Source: Candidatus Stackebrandtia excrementipullorum (GTDB taxonomy: Bacteria; Actinomycetota; Actinomycetes; Mycobacteriales; Micromonosporaceae). From it: a stretch of 64,000 nucleotides of DNA. Below the pieces are notes generated by a model. That model ran no database searches. It was not told where the DNA came from and saw nothing but the letters and a program-made list of their open reading frames with translations. Each line of letters opens with the position of its first letter. The first letter of the stretch is position 1. Location of the stretch: assembly GCA_019113825.1 (NCBI GenBank), contig DXGR01000135.1, positions 22,507-86,506 on the forward strand. Direction: 5' to 3'. Positions 54,533 to 62,894 of this stretch are shown here, piece by piece. A program made the translations under genes and the position numbers.

Positions 54533-54916
54533 ATGAGTTTCCTCCTCAAAACCATCACCACGGCGGCGGCGCTGTGGGTCACCACCCTCCTCTTCTCCCC
54601 TCACATCGACACCACCGCCCAGACCACATCGGGACACATCGGGACGCTGCTGGCGGTGGCGATCATCTTCGGACTGGTCAACGCCATCGTCAAACCGATC
54701 GTGAAGGTCATCGGCTGTGCGCTGTACGCCATCAGCCTCGGCCTCTTCGCGCTCGTGGTCAACGCGTTGCTGTTCCTGCTGGTCGACTACATCGCCGACA
54801 CACTGGACATTCCGTTCCACGTCGACGGGTTCTGGTGGGCGATGCTGGGCGCCGTGGTGGTCGCCATCGTGAGCTGGATCCTGAACCTGGTCATCCCGGA
54901 CAAAGAAAAAAAGTAA
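54533..54916 (+). CDS. Phage-holin-family 4 membrane protein
   Basis: A 127-aa protein with four hydrophobic segments (about 7-24, 36-56, 60-84, 105-120). Motifs FGLVNAIVKPIVKVIG and FHVDGFWWAMLGAVVVAI are typical of the DUF/holin-4 (YvlD-like) family. Start at 54533 (MSFLLKTITTAAALW) is chosen because relatives start so; an ATG nine bases upstream exists. Role in bacteria is not settled; it is not part of a prophage here. Confidence 0.85.
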   Translation: MSFLLKTITTAAALWVTTLLFSPHIDTTAQTTSGHIGTLLAVAIIFGLVNAIVKPIVKVIGCALYAISLGLFALVVNALLFLLVDYIADTLDIPFHVDGFWWAMLGAVVVAIVSWILNLVIPDKEKK

Positions 54917-54937
54917 GCCGCGTTCACCGAACGCGGC
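54917..54937. terminator. First convergent terminator hairpin
   Basis: GCCGCGTTC and GAACGCGGC form a 9-bp stem directly at the holin-family stop codon. Confidence 0.7.
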
Positions 54938-54943
54938 GACGGC

Positions 54944-54978
54944 AACGGGTCGACTCAAGGGCATTGAGTCGACCCGTT
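54944..54978. terminator. Second convergent terminator hairpin
   Basis: AACGGGTCGACTCAA and TTGAGTCGACCCGTT form a perfect 15-bp stem with a 5-base loop, 9 bases before the convergent IclR gene's stop. Probably serves both genes. Confidence 0.8.
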
Positions 54979-54986
54979 TCACGCGA

Positions 54987-55805
54987 TCACAACAATGGAA
55001 TCAATTCGTCGGCGGCGCGACGAAGACGACTCTTGATACGTGGACCGTACCTTTCCAACTCGGGCAACGGCATCGTGCAGGCGATCACCGTGCGACAGCG
55101 TGGGTCCGGGTCGTCCCGGACGACCGAGGCGGCGCAGCCCACCCCGGTACGAAACTGGTTGATCTCGGTGTAGATGCCCTGGGTCGCCAACTGCGCGAGG
55201 TCATACTCCAAGGCCCTCGGTTCGGTAACCGTATAGTCGGTGTACTTCCGCATCCCCGCTTCACGTAGGTAGTATCGCCGCTCCTGTATCGACATTGTGG
55301 ACAACAAAGCCTTACCCAGAGCGGTTGCGTGGGCCCCTTCGTCAAAGCCGAGGATCAAGTCTTCAAGGTGCGGTGATCGAGCACCCTCGATCACCGCCGT
55401 GACCGCGATGCGCCCGTCAACGACACGGCCCAGGTAGTGGCTGTAACCGGTGTCTCCCACGGTACGGCGCAACACCTCCGCCACTGTGGATGGACCACGC
55501 ATGGTGGCCACGAGGTCGGCAAATCGATCCGAGAGCGCCAGCCCCACCTGGAACCGACCCTCCTCGCCGCGGATCAAATAGCCTTCATAGGTCAAAGTGC
55601 GCACCAGGTGATACGAGGTCGGCAACGTCAGGCCACATCGCCGCGCGATCTGCTTCGCCGTCAATCCATTTGGAGCCGCGCCGATGGCCTCCATGACGCG
55701 CAGCGCGCGTTGGACGCTCCTTATCAAGTCGCTCGGTTCGGATTTCCTCTTCGGATTCAGATTCGGGTTCGGTCTCGCCGAGCCGGGTTGCTGGCCCCCA
55801 GCCAT
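54987..55805 (-). CDS. IclR-family transcriptional regulator
   Basis: A 272-aa regulator with a basic N-terminal extension, a winged helix-turn-helix at about 30-90 (GLTAKQIARRCGLTLPTSYH), and the IclR effector domain (about 110-265; GEEGRFQVGLALSDRF, GKALLSTMSIQERRYYL, TEINQFRTGVGCAASVVRD). The last Cys (GVGCAA) is at the ligand pocket. Divergent from the MFS gene at 56133 by 327 bases; regulation of that gene is plausible but unproven. Confidence 0.93.
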   Translation of the reverse strand: MAGGQQPGSARPNPNLNPKRKSEPSDLIRSVQRALRVMEAIGAAPNGLTAKQIARRCGLTLPTSYHLVRTLTYEGYLIRGEEGRFQVGLALSDRFADLVATMRGPSTVAEVLRRTVGDTGYSHYLGRVVDGRIAVTAVIEGARSPHLEDLILGFDEGAHATALGKALLSTMSIQERRYYLREAGMRKYTDYTVTEPRALEYDLAQLATQGIYTEINQFRTGVGCAASVVRDDPDPRCRTVIACTMPLPELERYGPRIKSRLRRAADELIPLL

Positions 55806-56060
55806 TTCTCCATTCCCACCTTCACGGTCGTTCCCCCGTTGTCTTGTGGTGCTTAGATATCACTCCGAAGGTATCTGTAATACCCCATTGAACACGAGCG
55901 TGTCTATGGCATCACACTTTCACAATATGAAAAACCCGCACTGGCACCCACGCTGACCTTGACGGATAGTGGACGAGTCCATGTGATGCGGACTCAAAAA
56001 TGGCCCGACGGCTTTGCGGTCACGGGCCGCGGCGGACGTTTCCCACCGACGCTTCGCCTA
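55806..56060. other. Upstream region of IclR gene, no coding signal
   Basis: About 255 bases between the IclR start and the inverted repeat. GGCCCG/CGGGCC near 56002-56027 could form a hairpin. No small gene with ribosome site was recognised. Confidence 0.45.
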
Positions 56061-56108
56061 CCGCCGTGACGAGGAGGTACACCCCACCGAGCCTCCTCGT
56101 CACGGCGG
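56061..56108 (+). repeat. 17-bp inverted repeat upstream of the MFS gene
   Basis: CCGCCGTGACGAGGAGG and its exact complement flank a 14-base loop, ending 24 bases before the ATG at 56133. One arm contains a Shine-Dalgarno-like GAGGAGG. It is either an operator, or an RNA hairpin affecting the MFS gene. Confidence 0.75.
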
Positions 56109-56132
56109 TGCAGTCCAAGTACCGTTTCGGCG

Positions 56133-57275
56133 ATGACCTCCCCGCAGCGAGCAGCAAGCACCGCAGTCGCCACCACCGTCGCCACCGTATGTCCGGTGTT
56201 CCTCGTCGGTGGCCTCAGCGTCCAGATGATGGCCGAGCTTGGGTTCACACCGGCGGGGTTGGGTCTGGCCGTGGCCCTGTACTTCACGACCAGCGCGGTG
56301 TTCAGCATGTGGTCGGGTGGCTTCGTCGAACGGGTCGGTGTCCGCACGGCCGCTACTGCAGCGGTCCTCCTCGTGTCGACGGCCCTGATCGGGATCGCCG
56401 CGTCGGTGAACTACATCACTCTCGTTGCCGTCATGATCCTGGCCGGGCCCGCCAACAGCCTCGGCCAGTTGTCCGCGAACGCGTTGTTGGCCAAGCGCGT
56501 GCCGGCACGTCGCCAAGGGCTCATGTTCGGTGTCAAACAGGCCGCGGTTCCCGCCTCGACCACGGTGGCCGGCCTGTCCGTGCCGTTGATCGCGCTGACC
56601 GTCGGCTGGCGGTGGGCGTTCGGGGCCGCCGCGGTTATGGCCCTGCTCGTCCTGTTTCTGCTCCGAGGATCGGCCGGGGACGCTCCGCGCCCGGTGCATG
56701 TCCAGGCCCGCAAACGGCCGTCTTCTGCTCTCCTGGTCATCACCGCCGCGGCCGCGTTGGGGGCCACAGCCGCCAACCCGCTGGGCACCTTCATCGCCGA
56801 CTACGCGGTGTTTCGGGGGCTGTCCGAAGCGTGGGCGGGCACCACGGTCATGGTGGGAGGTCTCGCCGGTGTGGGCGCCCGCATCGGTGTGGGCTGGTTG
56901 GCCGACCGGCGCGACAGCGGAAGGCTCACCATGATCTCGGTCATGCTCGGCGCAGGATCGGTGGGACTTCTCGTCCTACTCGCTCCGCCGCTGTGGGTGA
57001 TTCCCGTGGGCACAGCCGCCGGCTTCGCATTGGGCTGGGCGTGGCCCGGGCTGCTCAACTTCGCCATCACGCTTCGACACGCGGACGCGCCGGCTGCGGC
57101 CACCGGGGTTACCCAAACCGGTGTCTACCTGGGAGGCGGTATCGGCCCACTGGCATTTGGCGCCATTGTGGATTTTTGGGGTTACACCGTCGCGTGGTCC
57201 ATGATGGCGGCGTTGATGGCCGCCGGCGCGACACTCATGGTTTTCGGTCGTCGCATGCTTCTACAAACCACCTGA
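56133..57275 (+). CDS. MFS transporter
   Basis: A 380-aa major facilitator with about 12 helices, unrelated in detail to the lanthipeptide-cluster MFS. N-terminal half GLSVQMMAELGFTPAGLGL and the loop between helices 2-3 ERVGVRTA. Substrate unknown; the set resembles CynX/NimT-like or sugar facilitators. The gene lacks an obvious ribosome site but has a large inverted repeat just upstream. Confidence 0.85.
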   Translation: MTSPQRAASTAVATTVATVCPVFLVGGLSVQMMAELGFTPAGLGLAVALYFTTSAVFSMWSGGFVERVGVRTAATAAVLLVSTALIGIAASVNYITLVAVMILAGPANSLGQLSANALLAKRVPARRQGLMFGVKQAAVPASTTVAGLSVPLIALTVGWRWAFGAAAVMALLVLFLLRGSAGDAPRPVHVQARKRPSSALLVITAAAALGATAANPLGTFIADYAVFRGLSEAWAGTTVMVGGLAGVGARIGVGWLADRRDSGRLTMISVMLGAGSVGLLVLLAPPLWVIPVGTAAGFALGWAWPGLLNFAITLRHADAPAAATGVTQTGVYLGGGIGPLAFGAIVDFWGYTVAWSMMAALMAAGATLMVFGRRMLLQTT

Positions 57276-57354
57276 CCTGCGTTTTTGGAAAAATGTCGAT
57301 TGGGCCACAGACGGGCGAGCCCTACGTTGACGGCAAAGTAAGTATCGTGGTGTC

Positions 57355-58353
57355 GTGGTGAGATTGGCGCATCGAACGACCCCTCTGGAGTTCGTCGACC
57401 CTCAGTTGGAAGCCTCCGTGTCCGAAGGCCTGGCGGCCGTCGAGCGGCGGCTGCACGAAGTCGTGGAGTCCAACGACTCCTTCCTGACCGAAGCCGCGTC
57501 ACACCTGTTCAAGGCCGGTGGCAAGCGGTTCCGTCCCATGTTGTCGTTGACGGCGGCACACTTCGGTGACCCGAAGGCCGAAGGGGTGGTCCAGTCCGCC
57601 CTGGTCATGGAGTTGACACACCTGGCCACCCTGTACCACGACGACGTGATGGACGAGGCCGCAAAACGACGCGGTGGGCCCAGCGCAAACTCGCGGTGGT
57701 CGAACTCGATCGCCATCCTCGCGGGCGACTACCTGTTCGCGGTGGCCTCGGAGCTCGTCGCCGAATTGGGGTCTGACACCGTATCCGAGCAGGCCAGGAC
57801 GTTCTCCCGGCTCGTCCACGGACAGATCGCCGAAACGGTCGGGCCACCCGAGGACACCGACCCGATCGCGTGGTACCTGCACGTGCTTGCCGAGAAAACC
57901 GGGTCTCTCATAGCCACCGCCGCTCGATTGGGTGCTCAGTTCGCCGGTGCCGACCGCGAGGTCGTCGAAGCGGTGAGCGAGTTCGGCGAGACCATCGGAG
58001 TCGCATTCCAGCTGTCGGACGACCTGCTCGACATCGCCTCCGACGGTGAAACATCCGGCAAGATCCAGGGCCTCGACCTCATGGAAGGCGTGCCCACCCT
58101 GCCGGTCCTGTATGCACGTGTCGGTGAGGACACACCCGACCGGTTGCGGGAACTCGTCAGCGGCCCCGTCGCCGAGGAGGATCTCGCCGAGGCTTTGAAG
58201 CTGTTGCGGGCGTCGTCGGCGATGGACCGGGCTCGTCGGCTACTCGACGAGTACGGGGCACGCGCGAAGTCGATCGCGCTCAGTCTGCCCGCGTGCCCGG
58301 CACGTGACGCGCTCGTCGGCATCTGCGAGTACATGGTGGCCCGCGACAGTTGA
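57355..58353 (+). CDS. Polyprenyl diphosphate synthase (menaquinone side chain)
   Basis: A 332-aa trans-prenyltransferase. First aspartate-rich motif YHDDVMDEAAKRRG (DDxxD; about 93-97), second QLSDDLLDIASD (about 221-225). KAGGKRFRPM at about 52-61 binds the diphosphate. Its chain length (GrcC/HepT/IspB class) is not determinable, but in this phylum it makes the menaquinone tail. Gene order next to nuo genes fits. The GTG start lacks a strong ribosome site; a second GTG follows directly. Confidence 0.93.
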   Translation: MVRLAHRTTPLEFVDPQLEASVSEGLAAVERRLHEVVESNDSFLTEAASHLFKAGGKRFRPMLSLTAAHFGDPKAEGVVQSALVMELTHLATLYHDDVMDEAAKRRGGPSANSRWSNSIAILAGDYLFAVASELVAELGSDTVSEQARTFSRLVHGQIAETVGPPEDTDPIAWYLHVLAEKTGSLIATAARLGAQFAGADREVVEAVSEFGETIGVAFQLSDDLLDIASDGETSGKIQGLDLMEGVPTLPVLYARVGEDTPDRLRELVSGPVAEEDLAEALKLLRASSAMDRARRLLDEYGARAKSIALSLPACPARDALVGICEYMVARDS

Positions 58354-58436
58354 GAGGTTGTCGGTAAACCCGCGGTCCGGTGACGCGGCGTCATACCGTG
58401 AAGATCACGGGTGCGTCGGTACGGCGTTGTGGAAGG

Positions 58437-58460
58437 TCGGCACACGACACGGTGTGCCGA
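58437..58460 (+). terminator. Terminator of polyprenyl synthase
   Basis: TCGGCACAC and GTGTGCCGA form a 9-bp stem with a 6-base loop, about 84 bases past the stop. Confidence 0.65.
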
Positions 58461-58646
58461 GCCACGCCATTAGGACGTTGGCTGTGACGGATCGGGCCAC
58501 AGCCGACGCTTGGAATCCCCATCAGGTTGCCGCCGTGCAGCCTTCGTCACACTTCCTCCACAGAGGTCGGTTTTGGGCCGTTTGGACGGTAGCGTGTGGA
58601 GTCTCCAGTTGAAACGCCGAGACCCGGCATACAGAGAGGACCCACC

Positions 58647-58835
58647 ATGTCCACCGTGAGTTCCATCGCCGACCGCGTTCTGTCGAAGCTGATCGGCTCG
58701 TCCAGCGCCAAAGCCGGATGTGCGCCCGAGAAGTTCGTCGAGTACGTCAACCACGCCGGGATGCGTTGCTGGCGTAACTGCGAAATCCGTCCCGACTGCA
58801 AGACCTACTGCGGCGGTCTGATCTGCCCGGTCTGA
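58647..58835 (+). CDS. Small cysteine-rich peptide, ADRVLS family (second copy)
   Basis: A 62-aa peptide; ATG at 58647 follows AGAGAGGA. MSTVSSIADRVLSKLI (1-16) is homologous to the leader at 48138-48353. Six Cys at 25, 41, 45, 51, 55, 60; C41-W-x-x-C45 aligns with C41-Y-x-x-C45 of the other copy, and CGGLICPV with its CGGCGLCP. It is convergent with nuoJ and downstream of the polyprenyl synthase. As with the first copy, it lacks signal peptide and adjacent modifying enzyme. Confidence 0.78.
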   Translation: MSTVSSIADRVLSKLIGSSSAKAGCAPEKFVEYVNHAGMRCWRNCEIRPDCKTYCGGLICPV

Positions 58836-58904
58836 TGCGCGGGCCGCCGTCAAATCGCCGCCACCGGGCACAGCTCGGACCCGGCGGATGCGGTTCCCAC
58901 GGCG

Positions 58905-58944
58905 GAGGGCCCTGTGCATCGCACGGTGATGTGCAGGGCCCCTC
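58905..58944. terminator. Bidirectional hairpin between the Cys-rich peptide and nuoJ
   Basis: GGGCCCTG with CAGGGCCC and an inner CATC/GATG pairing form a stem-loop about 70 bases after the peptide stop and next to the nuoJ stop. Confidence 0.65.
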
Positions 58945-58952
58945 AGCTCCCG

Positions 58953-59465
58953 TCAAGCGTCTTCGGAACGTGATCGCCGCAACGACACGACGATCGCCCC
59001 GACCAGCGCCGACAGCAACAGGACCGATAGAAGCTCGAACGGCAGTACCCACGCACCGAACACCTCCGACCCCACGCGCTGCGCACTCCCCGGCTCCACC
59101 CCGGTTATGTCGACGCTGCTCCACCGAAACGTCTCCACGAACACCGCCGCCAACCCGACACCGGCCGCCGCACCCACCACGGCCGCGGGCCAACGCCGGC
59201 GGTCCATGTCGTCACCGGCGCCGATCGGTGCACGGGTCAACATCACGGCGAACAGCAGCAGGACGACGACCGCCCCCACGTAGATCAACACCTGCACCCA
59301 CGCGACGAACTCGGCGGTCAAGACCAGGAAACACGCGGCGAGGCCGCCCAGGGCCACGACGAGCCACAGCCCGGCCCTCACCAGATGCGCAGTGATCACG
59401 ACGCGGACGGCGGCCGCGAGCGTGATAATGCCGAACACGCACAACAGCACATCGGTGACCGTCAT
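58953..59465 (-). CDS. nuoJ: NADH-quinone oxidoreductase subunit J
   Basis: A 170-aa membrane subunit with five helices. The start at 59465 (MTVTDVLLCVFGIITLAAAV) overlaps nuoI's end closely, one base past its stop. The third helix carries VQVLIYVGAVVVLLLFAVML, the typical pi-bulge helix of NuoJ. It is followed by no nuoK; other membrane subunits are not in the window. Confidence 0.94.
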   Translation of the reverse strand: MTVTDVLLCVFGIITLAAAVRVVITAHLVRAGLWLVVALGGLAACFLVLTAEFVAWVQVLIYVGAVVVLLLFAVMLTRAPIGAGDDMDRRRWPAAVVGAAAGVGLAAVFVETFRWSSVDITGVEPGSAQRVGSEVFGAWVLPFELLSVLLLSALVGAIVVSLRRSRSEDA

Positions 59466-59466
59466 A

Positions 59467-59967
59467 TCAGCTCTTCTTCTCCGCCGCCGTCTCCTCTTTC
59501 GACTTCTCGCCCATCGGGTCGTGTGCCGGAGGCGCAGGAACGGTCGGCATCCACTCCCCCAGACGATCCTTGTCGTGCAACAGGTCCCGAAGATCGGTTT
59601 CCGCGTACTCGAACTCGGGTGACCAGTAGAGGGCGTCGAACGGACACACCTCGACACAGATGCCGCAGTACATGCACAGCGAGAAGTCGATATCGAACCT
59701 GTCGAGGACGTTACGTTGCCTGGAACGCGCCGCACCCGGCGTTTCGACGGTCTCCTTGTGCGAGTCGATGTAGATGCACCAGTCGGGGCACTCCCTCGCG
59801 CACAGCATGCAGACGGTGCAATTGGCCTCCAGCAAAGCGATGACACCACGCGATCGAGGCGGCAGCTCCGGTTGAACATCCGGGTACTGCCGGGTCTCGA
59901 CCGGTTTGGTCATTGTCTTCAAGGTGACCGCCAACCCTTTGGCCAGTCCCTTACCGGGGATGCTCAT
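59467..59967 (-). CDS. nuoI: NADH-quinone oxidoreductase subunit I
   Basis: A 166-aa subunit with two 4Fe-4S clusters. Cys motifs [12 protein letters not shown] (about 50-61) and [12 protein letters not shown] (about 97-108) are complete. The start at 59967 ([19 protein letters not shown]) follows GGAG. First of the nuoI-nuoJ pair, lying about 16 kb from nuoABC-H. Confidence 0.96.
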   Translation of the reverse strand: MSIPGKGLAKGLAVTLKTMTKPVETRQYPDVQPELPPRSRGVIALLEANCTVCMLCARECPDWCIYIDSHKETVETPGAARSRQRNVLDRFDIDFSLCMYCGICVEVCPFDALYWSPEFEYAETDLRDLLHDKDRLGEWMPTVPAPPAHDPMGEKSKEETAAEKKS

Positions 59968-59991
59968 TTCTCCATCCTGGCATGAACACGT

Positions 59992-60009
59992 CGACGGCAA
60001 AAGCCGTCG
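59992..60009. terminator. Hairpin between nuoI and the ABC-F gene
   Basis: CGACGGC-AAAA-GCCGTCG, a 7-bp stem. It may help stop the ABC-F transcript. Confidence 0.5.
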
Positions 60010-60021
60010 TGCGGCCCCGAT

Positions 60022-60051
60022 GCGGCGTGTCCACCGACGTGGACACGCCGC
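60022..60051 (-). terminator. Terminator of the ABC-F gene
   Basis: GCGGCGTGTCCAC and its exact complement around a 4-base loop, beginning 6 bases past the stop at 60057. Confidence 0.8.
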
Positions 60052-60056
60052 ATCCG

Positions 60057-61676
60057 TTACGTGTGTTCGACGAGACCGACACCGCGCTCGAGTTCAAACC
60101 GGCGGTTGATCCCGATGGCGCGCAGGAAGGTCTCGTCGTGGCTCACCACCATCAAAGCCCCACGGTAGGCGGACAGGGCCTGCTCCAACTGCTTGCTGCT
60201 GGTCATGTCGAGGTTGTTCGTCGGCTCGTCGAACAACAGCAGACCCGGGGCGGGCTCGGCCGACAACACGCAGGCCAGGGCCGCACGTAGGCGTTCACCT
60301 CCCGACAACGACGCGACAAGCTGATCGGCGCGTCGAGTCCGGAATAGAAAACGTGCCAGCCGGGTACGCAGCAACGTGTCGGTCATGGACGGTGCGAAGC
60401 GGCGCATGTTCTCGACGACGGTCAACGACTCGTCGAGTAGTTCAAGCCGCTGCGGCAGATGGTGCACCGGAACCGACACGCGGACGTTCCCGACGTCGGG
60501 AACGGTCTTCCCGGTGACCATGTTGAGCAGGGTCGTCTTCCCCGCACCGTTGGCGCCGGTGAGCGCGATACGCTCCGGACCTCGAACGTGCAGGTGAACA
60601 CCCTCCTCGCCGAACAACGCCGTCGTCCCGTAGGAGACGTTTGCGCCTTCGAGGATACAAACGTCCCGACCGGGCGGCACCGCGGTTTCGGGGAGATCGA
60701 CGGCTATCTCGGGGTCCTCCCGCACCTTGTCCTCGGCCTCGGTAAGGCGGCGTTGTGCCTCGTCCAGGTCGGTTTGCTTGTCGATCTTCAGCTTCGCCGC
60801 GCTGACCTGTGCAGCACGTTTGCGCGCGTTCATGACTATGCGCGGCTCACGCTTGATCGCCGTCATCTTGCGCCCGTATCGTTCGCGGCGCGCCAGAGTC
60901 GTCTGCGTCGTGATCAGTTCCTTCTTCTGCTTGTTCTTATCGGCCTGCGCCACCCGAACCATTCGTTGCGCCGCCTCCTGCTCCATCGCGATCGCGGCCT
61001 CGTATGCGGTGTACCCGCCCTCGAACGCGCGAATACGGCCGTCCCGAAGCTCTGCGATCGTGTCGACCCGTTCCAGCAGTTCACGGTCGTGTGACACCAC
61101 CAGCAACGTGCCCCCGAACGTCTCGATCACCTCGTACAACCGCTCTCGAGCCACCGAGTCCAGGTTGTTGGTGGGTTCGTCCAGGATGAGGATGTCGGGA
61201 CGCGTCAACAGCCGACCGGCCAGGCCGACCAGCATCGACTCGCCGCCCGACAGCCCCGCGACGGTCCGGTCCAGGTCCACATGATGCAGACCCAGCCGGT
61301 CCAGTTCCATTCGAGCCCGGTCCTCGACGTCCCAATCGTCGCCGACGACGTCGAACAGTTTCCCGTCGACGGCACCGGCCTCAATGGCCGCCAACGCACG
61401 GCGACGCGCTTGGATGCCGAGCAGCTCGTCCACGCCGGTGTCCAGAGTCAGCGGCAGGTTCTGCGGTAGCCACGCGACCTGACCGGTGACGTCGATGTCC
61501 CCGGACGCGGGTTTCAGTTCACCTGCGATCAGCCGCAACAACGTCGACTTTCCGCAGCCGTTGTTACCGATGAACCCGGTCCGGCCGGCGCTCACGGTGA
61601 ATTCAAGGTCGTTAAACAGGTGTTGCCCCTCCGGCCAGACAAACGCCAGTTTGTTGACGACGATCGATGCAGTCAT
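60057..61676 (-). CDS. ABC-F family ATP-binding protein
   Basis: A 539-aa tandem ABC ATPase without membrane domain. First cassette: GNNGCGKST (about 36-44), [19 protein letters not shown]. Second cassette: [36 protein letters not shown]. Linker of about 90 residues, rich in Arg/Lys (EREYR-type KRKAAQV...), as in ribosome-acting ABC-F proteins. It may protect the ribosome from an antibiotic or act in translation; which is not determinable. A long leader with a hairpin precedes it. Confidence 0.9.
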   Translation of the reverse strand: MTASIVVNKLAFVWPEGQHLFNDLEFTVSAGRTGFIGNNGCGKSTLLRLIAGELKPASGDIDVTGQVAWLPQNLPLTLDTGVDELLGIQARRRALAAIEAGAVDGKLFDVVGDDWDVEDRARMELDRLGLHHVDLDRTVAGLSGGESMLVGLAGRLLTRPDILILDEPTNNLDSVARERLYEVIETFGGTLLVVSHDRELLERVDTIAELRDGRIRAFEGGYTAYEAAIAMEQEAAQRMVRVAQADKNKQKKELITTQTTLARRERYGRKMTAIKREPRIVMNARKRAAQVSAAKLKIDKQTDLDEAQRRLTEAEDKVREDPEIAVDLPETAVPPGRDVCILEGANVSYGTTALFGEEGVHLHVRGPERIALTGANGAGKTTLLNMVTGKTVPDVGNVRVSVPVHHLPQRLELLDESLTVVENMRRFAPSMTDTLLRTRLARFLFRTRRADQLVASLSGGERLRAALACVLSAEPAPGLLLFDEPTNNLDMTSSKQLEQALSAYRGALMVVSHDETFLRAIGINRRFELERGVGLVEHT

Positions 61677-62168
61677 AGCGATACCCCTCAGAAGCCGTGT
61701 GTGAACCTCGTTTGTTGTGAGCGGCCGTTCGGGTACATGGATCGCAGGGCGCGAGAAGGTCACCCGTACCGGTGTGGGAGGAGTGCCTCTTCGACAGCGC
61801 CGCAAGACGCCGCCGAAACACCGCGCGGCGGAACCGCGGGGGTTGAAGACGGCTTCTCAAGCTGTGAACCGACGAACGGCTTTTGAGAAGACACCGCTCA
61901 CAGGCGGACGGTTTGAGGCATAAGGAAACCCGACGGGCACCGGTGCCAGATCGCATGTCTTGAACGGGGACGGCGGTATACGCGTCACACCCGTGGAAGA
62001 CGGTGTCGGCGATCTAGCGCTTCACTGGCTGCCTAACGTCGGGAACAAGGACATCGACCATGATAGTCGGGCTCACGCCACGTGTCATCCCAATAAAATT
62101 TCAGGGACCACCGCGCAGCCCTGCGACCGGCGGCTCACGAAGAACAGGTGGACTTCTTGCTCAGCGGC
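61677..62168. other. Leader region of the ABC-F gene
   Basis: About 490 bases between the GNAT stop and the ABC-F start, both on the minus strand. A possible 114-aa frame (61612-61956) has no homologue resemblance and overlaps the ABC-F start; it may be a leader peptide frame or chance. A stem-loop (61853-61890) is annotated separately. No other gene is supported. Confidence 0.5.
61853..61890 (-). promoter_or_regulatory. Candidate attenuator hairpin in the ABC-F leader
   Basis: CTTCTCAA at 61853-61860 and TTGAGAAG at 61883-61890 are exact inverted repeats, with an inner pairing AGCCG/CGGTT in the 22-base loop. Leaders of ABC-F resistance genes often use such structures for antibiotic-induced antitermination. 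No T tract follows. Confidence 0.4.
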
Positions 62169-62759
62169 TCAAAGCGGGGACGATAATCCGCAGGTTGCGG
62201 GCACGATCGTTTTGACGAGCGTCTGGCCGGGCCAATCCGGTTGATCGGTCCGCTCGACGGTGAACTCTTCGTCAAGCCGAAACCCTTGCGACCGGTAGTA
62301 CTCGACAAGCGCCCGATCGGGCCCACGGAAACAGTCGACCCGGAGCTGATCGACCTCGGCGGCCTCCGCGAGTTTCTGAGCGTGTTCCAGCAGCCGCGTC
62401 CCGATGCGGTGGCCTTTCCGGGCGCGGTCGACGACCAGGAACTGCACGTACAGCTCCGACACGTCTGCAGCCGACACATAGGACATTCGTTCACCGACGA
62501 CGAGAGCACCGACCGGCTCACCGTCGACGAGCGCGACGTACAGCCCGTCGCCGGCCTCCCAGGCCTCGGCCCGCTCGACAAACCGGGCGTTCTGCGACGC
62601 GGGGTGTGCACCCCACTGATCGGTGCGACCTTGTTCGACAAGCCACGACACGGCCTTGTCCAGTAGATCGAGTATGACGGCGGCGTCTCCGACCCGCCCG
62701 GGACGGATGGCGAATTCTCCCATCAGGCGATGGTCCCCGAAGGCGCCTTCGTTCGCCAC
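62169..62759 (-). CDS. GNAT-family N-acetyltransferase
   Basis: A 196-aa acetyltransferase. Acetyl-CoA motif A appears as VDRARKGHRIGTRLLEHAQ (about 117-135; Q/RxxGxG/A-like), preceded by the VQFLV strand. The C-terminal region YYRSQGFRLDEEF fits motif B. It starts with GTG at 62759 after AAAAGGA; an ATG at 62723 would shorten the N-terminus by 12. Substrate unknown. Confidence 0.88.
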   Translation of the reverse strand: MANEGAFGDHRLMGEFAIRPGRVGDAAVILDLLDKAVSWLVEQGRTDQWGAHPASQNARFVERAEAWEAGDGLYVALVDGEPVGALVVGERMSYVSAADVSELYVQFLVVDRARKGHRIGTRLLEHAQKLAEAAEVDQLRVDCFRGPDRALVEYYRSQGFRLDEEFTVERTDQPDWPGQTLVKTIVPATCGLSSPL

Positions 62760-62803
62760 CGAAATTCACGTCCTTTTAGGTTTGCTTAATTGGACCCTCA
62801 GCT

Positions 62804-62842
62804 GCACGGGTAGGTCGACGACCCGACCGCGTGAACCCGTGC
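62804..62842 (-). terminator. Hairpin after the RloB-like pseudogene
   Basis: GCACGGGT and ACCCGTGC, with GGTCG/CGACC pairing inside, form a stem-loop 53 bases past the RloB-like stop. Confidence 0.55.
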
Positions 62843-62894
62843 GTCAGTCGACGGCGAAGCGCTCGACATGATCCGAAAGTCCACAAAGAAGCCG

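Noticed and set aside
62774..62795. Iron-regulator (IdeR/DmdR-like) box before the GNAT gene
   Set aside because: Only one half-site-like TTAGGTTTGC is present with no matching second half.
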